From: Agarophyton chilense
Lineage: Eukaryota; Rhodophyta; Florideophyceae; Gracilariales; Gracilariaceae
Assembly: GCA_030374765.1 (NCBI GenBank)
Contig: JARGXX010000126.1
Span: 20,467 to 84,466 of the forward strand
Length of the DNA: 64,000 bases
Direction of reading: 5' to 3'
Of the stretch, positions 61,640-64,000 are shown piece after piece. Each line of letters starts with the position of its first letter. Position 1 is the stretch's first letter. Position numbers and translations under genes: made by a program. The notes beneath the pieces are model-generated. The model made no database searches and had not been told where the DNA came from. It saw only the letters and a list, made by a program, of their open reading frames with translations.

Positions 61640-63267
61640 CAGAACCTATTATTGGCCCGTTGTTAGATGATGGTGCACCGTATAGCGGAATTGGTATCAC
61701 TGAATTCAAATGCTACAGCCTACCGTTTTGCCTGGGTGGAACGGGACATTCGAACCACTACCCGAGGGCATACAACAAGGAAGCGTGTGGCAGTATGGCT
61801 CCGGCCAGCATGCCAGTGAACAGCGACGCATACTTGGATCTGTCAAATTTAATGTAAGGGACGGATATGGGAACACTGCATCTGTTACGCACCTTGTGAT
61901 TCAGGGATCCTCGCAGTGGGTCATAGGAAGAAATGTTACCCGAAAATGTAACATCTTACACGTTGATGCAAACAGGTTAGTTCTCCCTGGTTTGCAAGAT
62001 TCGATTGCTCTTGAGGATAGCTCGTACCACAGCTACATACCGTTCAATGTATTTGTACCAAAATTTTATACTCCGAAACAAAATAATTCAACAGAGCTAT
62101 TCTGTGCGGCTGCTCAGTTTGATGGAGAGAACTCCAGCAGGCCTTGGAAAGAGCTCAAGAAATTGGTTGACAAAGTGCATCAGCATGTTTGTGGTCATTC
62201 TTCTTTTTCGGATATCAAGATATTATTGGAAAGAAACAAACTATGGAGCCCCGATGTGTAGAAGTATTTGTCACTGATACTGGAAAAATGCGAGCACTGT
62301 TTATGTACCTCTGAGCCAAGAGCCACACGTAAGGTGTCCTTGAGCACCGTGAACAGAGAGTTCAATGACGTTGTGTGTATTGATCACTTCTTTTTGGAAG
62401 CGAACTGCGTCTTTCATATCATGGACTCCAAATCTAGATACTCCACTGGTGACGTAGTTCCTAACACGTCTATGGCTGAGGCCATTCGTATTTTTGAGCT
62501 ACTATGGGTAACACCGTTTTGGTTCCCTCAAAGTGTTTTCTTTTTGACCCGGCTTTCAAAGCGACAGAATTTACCTCTTACCTACACAACTACGGTATTG
62601 AAGCGAGACCAATTCCTCCGAGACGGCACAACAAGAATGTAATCGAATCAAAGCATACAGTAATACGAGATATATTAAGCACTCAGCTACTGATTGTTCG
62701 TCAGACACAGAAAAACAAATTGTTCAACAAGCTCTAAGGATTTCCAATGATTTTATACGGGAATGATATATGCTCTGCACAAGAGATGGCAAAAGGATAC
62801 ACAAGACCAGTCCTGAATGGGGCATTCCCTCTTCCCATCCCGGACGAGATACTAGAAGCTCATGAAGATCTCATTGCAAAAAAGGAAGCTTACATTGATT
62901 TTAAGGTCCAAAACAATCACTGACATTCCCTTGGCAGTTGGTGATCAGGTGCAGATATTTATCAAAGAGCAAAAATGCCAAACGAGGTAAATGGTCTGCT
63001 CCGAAAGTGATTCTTTCGTTTGACAAAGCTACCGGAATAATATCAGTACCCGGAAGCGCGGAAAAAATTTTAACAGCTGCTATCGAAGATGTTCGCCCTG
63101 CCCTCAAAGAAGACAGCATTGCATCAATGATACAAGAAGCAATTGACATATTGGAATGGAACGTTGATGAGTGTATTGAAACGGTTTTATCCACCCCCCC
63201 TACAGTTACTTCTCCAAATATGGTCACTCCAAGGCATGCAAAGAAGAAAATATTGAACCCTATGTGA
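61640..63267 (+). pseudogene. Copia C protease and integrase
   Basis: The protease motif LLDDGAPYSGIG (about 61660-61700) keeps the DDGA signature. QYGSGQHASEQRRILGSV and WVIGRNVTR follow in a shifted frame. The integrase zinc pair is in HQHVCGHSSFSD (62180), the core in VVCIDHFFLEANC (62370), the second Asp in LFDPAFKATEF and the Glu in NVIESKH (62640), so the catalytic residues survive although the frame is broken at several places (for example 62260, 62540 and 62737). Confidence 0.8.
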
Positions 63268-63319
63268 TCAAACGTTTCAGAATGGAACAGGTGATAGTTA
63301 TAATGCCCTTCCCTCGAGT

Positions 63320-64000
63320 GGGGACAACATCGAGGTATTTTGGCCTCTAGACAATGTGTATTACCCTGGAACAATTGGAGCTGCAGATGATAACAAGGTC
63401 ACTGTTAATTATGATGACGGTGAGACTGAGACACAGATCTTGAACAAGAGACCTGGAGATACAATAACACCGACATCCTAGAAGCAAACTCTGTGATTCC
63501 ACTGAAGATTACAAGCTCTGAGCAAGAAGTTCTCCAACACTACAAGAATCATTTCGGATTGAAAGATTTTCAATTTTTTCAAGCTCAAGGTTTCACGTCA
63601 TTCCCACTGATTAATGCTTATGAGAAAGAAGAGAAGAAGTTCAAAGAGACAGTTAACGTGGTACACAAATCAGATATCCCACGGAATGCCAACATAATCT
63701 CTAGCCATGTCAATATACAAGATTAAGAATAATGATGACAACACCCTTCAGATGAAAACACGCATAAGCCCCACAACGGACACATGGATCGCGAGAAAAA
63801 ATGACCTGAAAACAGATTCAAGCGACGTGTTTCACCTGACTGGGATACCGAATACTTTTGGTCACTGGCAACTATCTTCAAGTGGTGTCATAGCTAAAAT
63901 CGTTTTAAAGAGCGCGTTTCTTTTCTTCCTTTCTCCAGACTGGAAAAGCTGAAAGAGATGTTTATGTATTCCTCCCAGAGAAAAGGTTTTTGGACAAGAA
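63320..64000 (+). pseudogene. Copia C Tudor-like domain and RT start
   Basis: 63320-63435 encodes GDNIEVFWPLDNVYYPGTIG and VNYDDGETE, then frames shift. RT fingers continue with NHFGLKDFQFFQAQGFTSFP, YKIKNNDDNTLQMKTRI and, just before the window end, TGKAERDVYV. The rest of RT is outside. Confidence 0.75.

Larger units (their letters stand above)
60430..64000 (+). mobile_element. Ty1/copia element C, decayed, 3' end outside window
   Basis: Begins with TGTGAATGTTG immediately after repeat R. Decayed gag, protease, integrase, a Tudor-like domain and the start of RT follow, in the same order and with the same signature motifs as element A. The right end of the element lies beyond base 64000. 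Confidence 0.85.

Overview
The window is eukaryotic nuclear DNA made mostly of retrotransposons, decayed genes and recent rearrangements. There is no operon structure or ribosome-binding-site pattern. Genes carry GT-AG-like breaks and several eukaryote-only families are present: a retinoblastoma (RB) pocket protein, a PDS5-like cohesion factor fragment and a C2H2 zinc-finger protein. A multicellular red alga is my best guess, because the three related Ty1/copia elements look like the GalEa-type lineage known from rhodophytes and animals. That assignment is inference, not proof.

Layout. 1-3673: 3' part of an apparently intact Ty1/copia element (A). 3674-4375: first copy of a ~700-bp repeat (R). 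5381-12083: a complete but damaged Ty3/gypsy element with 180-bp TG..CA LTRs and a GTAAC target-site duplication. From 8665 the sequence enters an exactly 11,000-bp unit that is repeated in tandem (8665-19664 and 19665-30673). The unit holds the 3' half of the gypsy element, a minus-strand copia RT/RNase H remnant abutting a gypsy-type integrase remnant, 2.8 kb without recognised genes, and a decayed minus-strand acidic gene. 31152-31870: a broken PDS5-like N-terminus. 32-39 kb: disordered and coiled-coil gene remnants, one integrase scrap and a small unknown gene. 41.3-43.7 kb: a decayed minus-strand gypsy element with a chromodomain-like tail. 45.5-49.5 kb: a deleted minus-strand copia element (B). 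50.8-54.1 kb: a decayed minus-strand RB gene. 54.2-59.4 kb: a large inverted duplication containing two tail-to-tail copies of a gene with 37-residue LPPLG repeats, one of which keeps a C2H2 finger. 59.7-60.4 kb: second R copy. 60.4 kb to the end: a third copia element (C), decayed and cut by the window edge.

The most interesting signal is that copia elements A, B and C all carry a Tudor-like domain (GD.(V/I)EVFWPLD..YY.GT...YDDG pattern) between integrase and reverse transcriptase. By position it could play the role that chromodomains play in chromoviruses, binding chromatin to steer integration. The same elements have an unusual DDGA protease motif and a CCHH-like gag knuckle.

Almost every non-retroelement gene has in-frame stops of all three kinds, so they look like pseudogenes rather than genes read with a changed code. 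The 11-kb duplication is a chimera. Its first ~5.46 kb showed no differences between copies in my reading, whereas its last ~5.54 kb differs by about 1.3%. An assembly artefact must therefore be excluded before it is taken as biology. All comparisons were done by eye, and family names rest on motif recognition without database searches.
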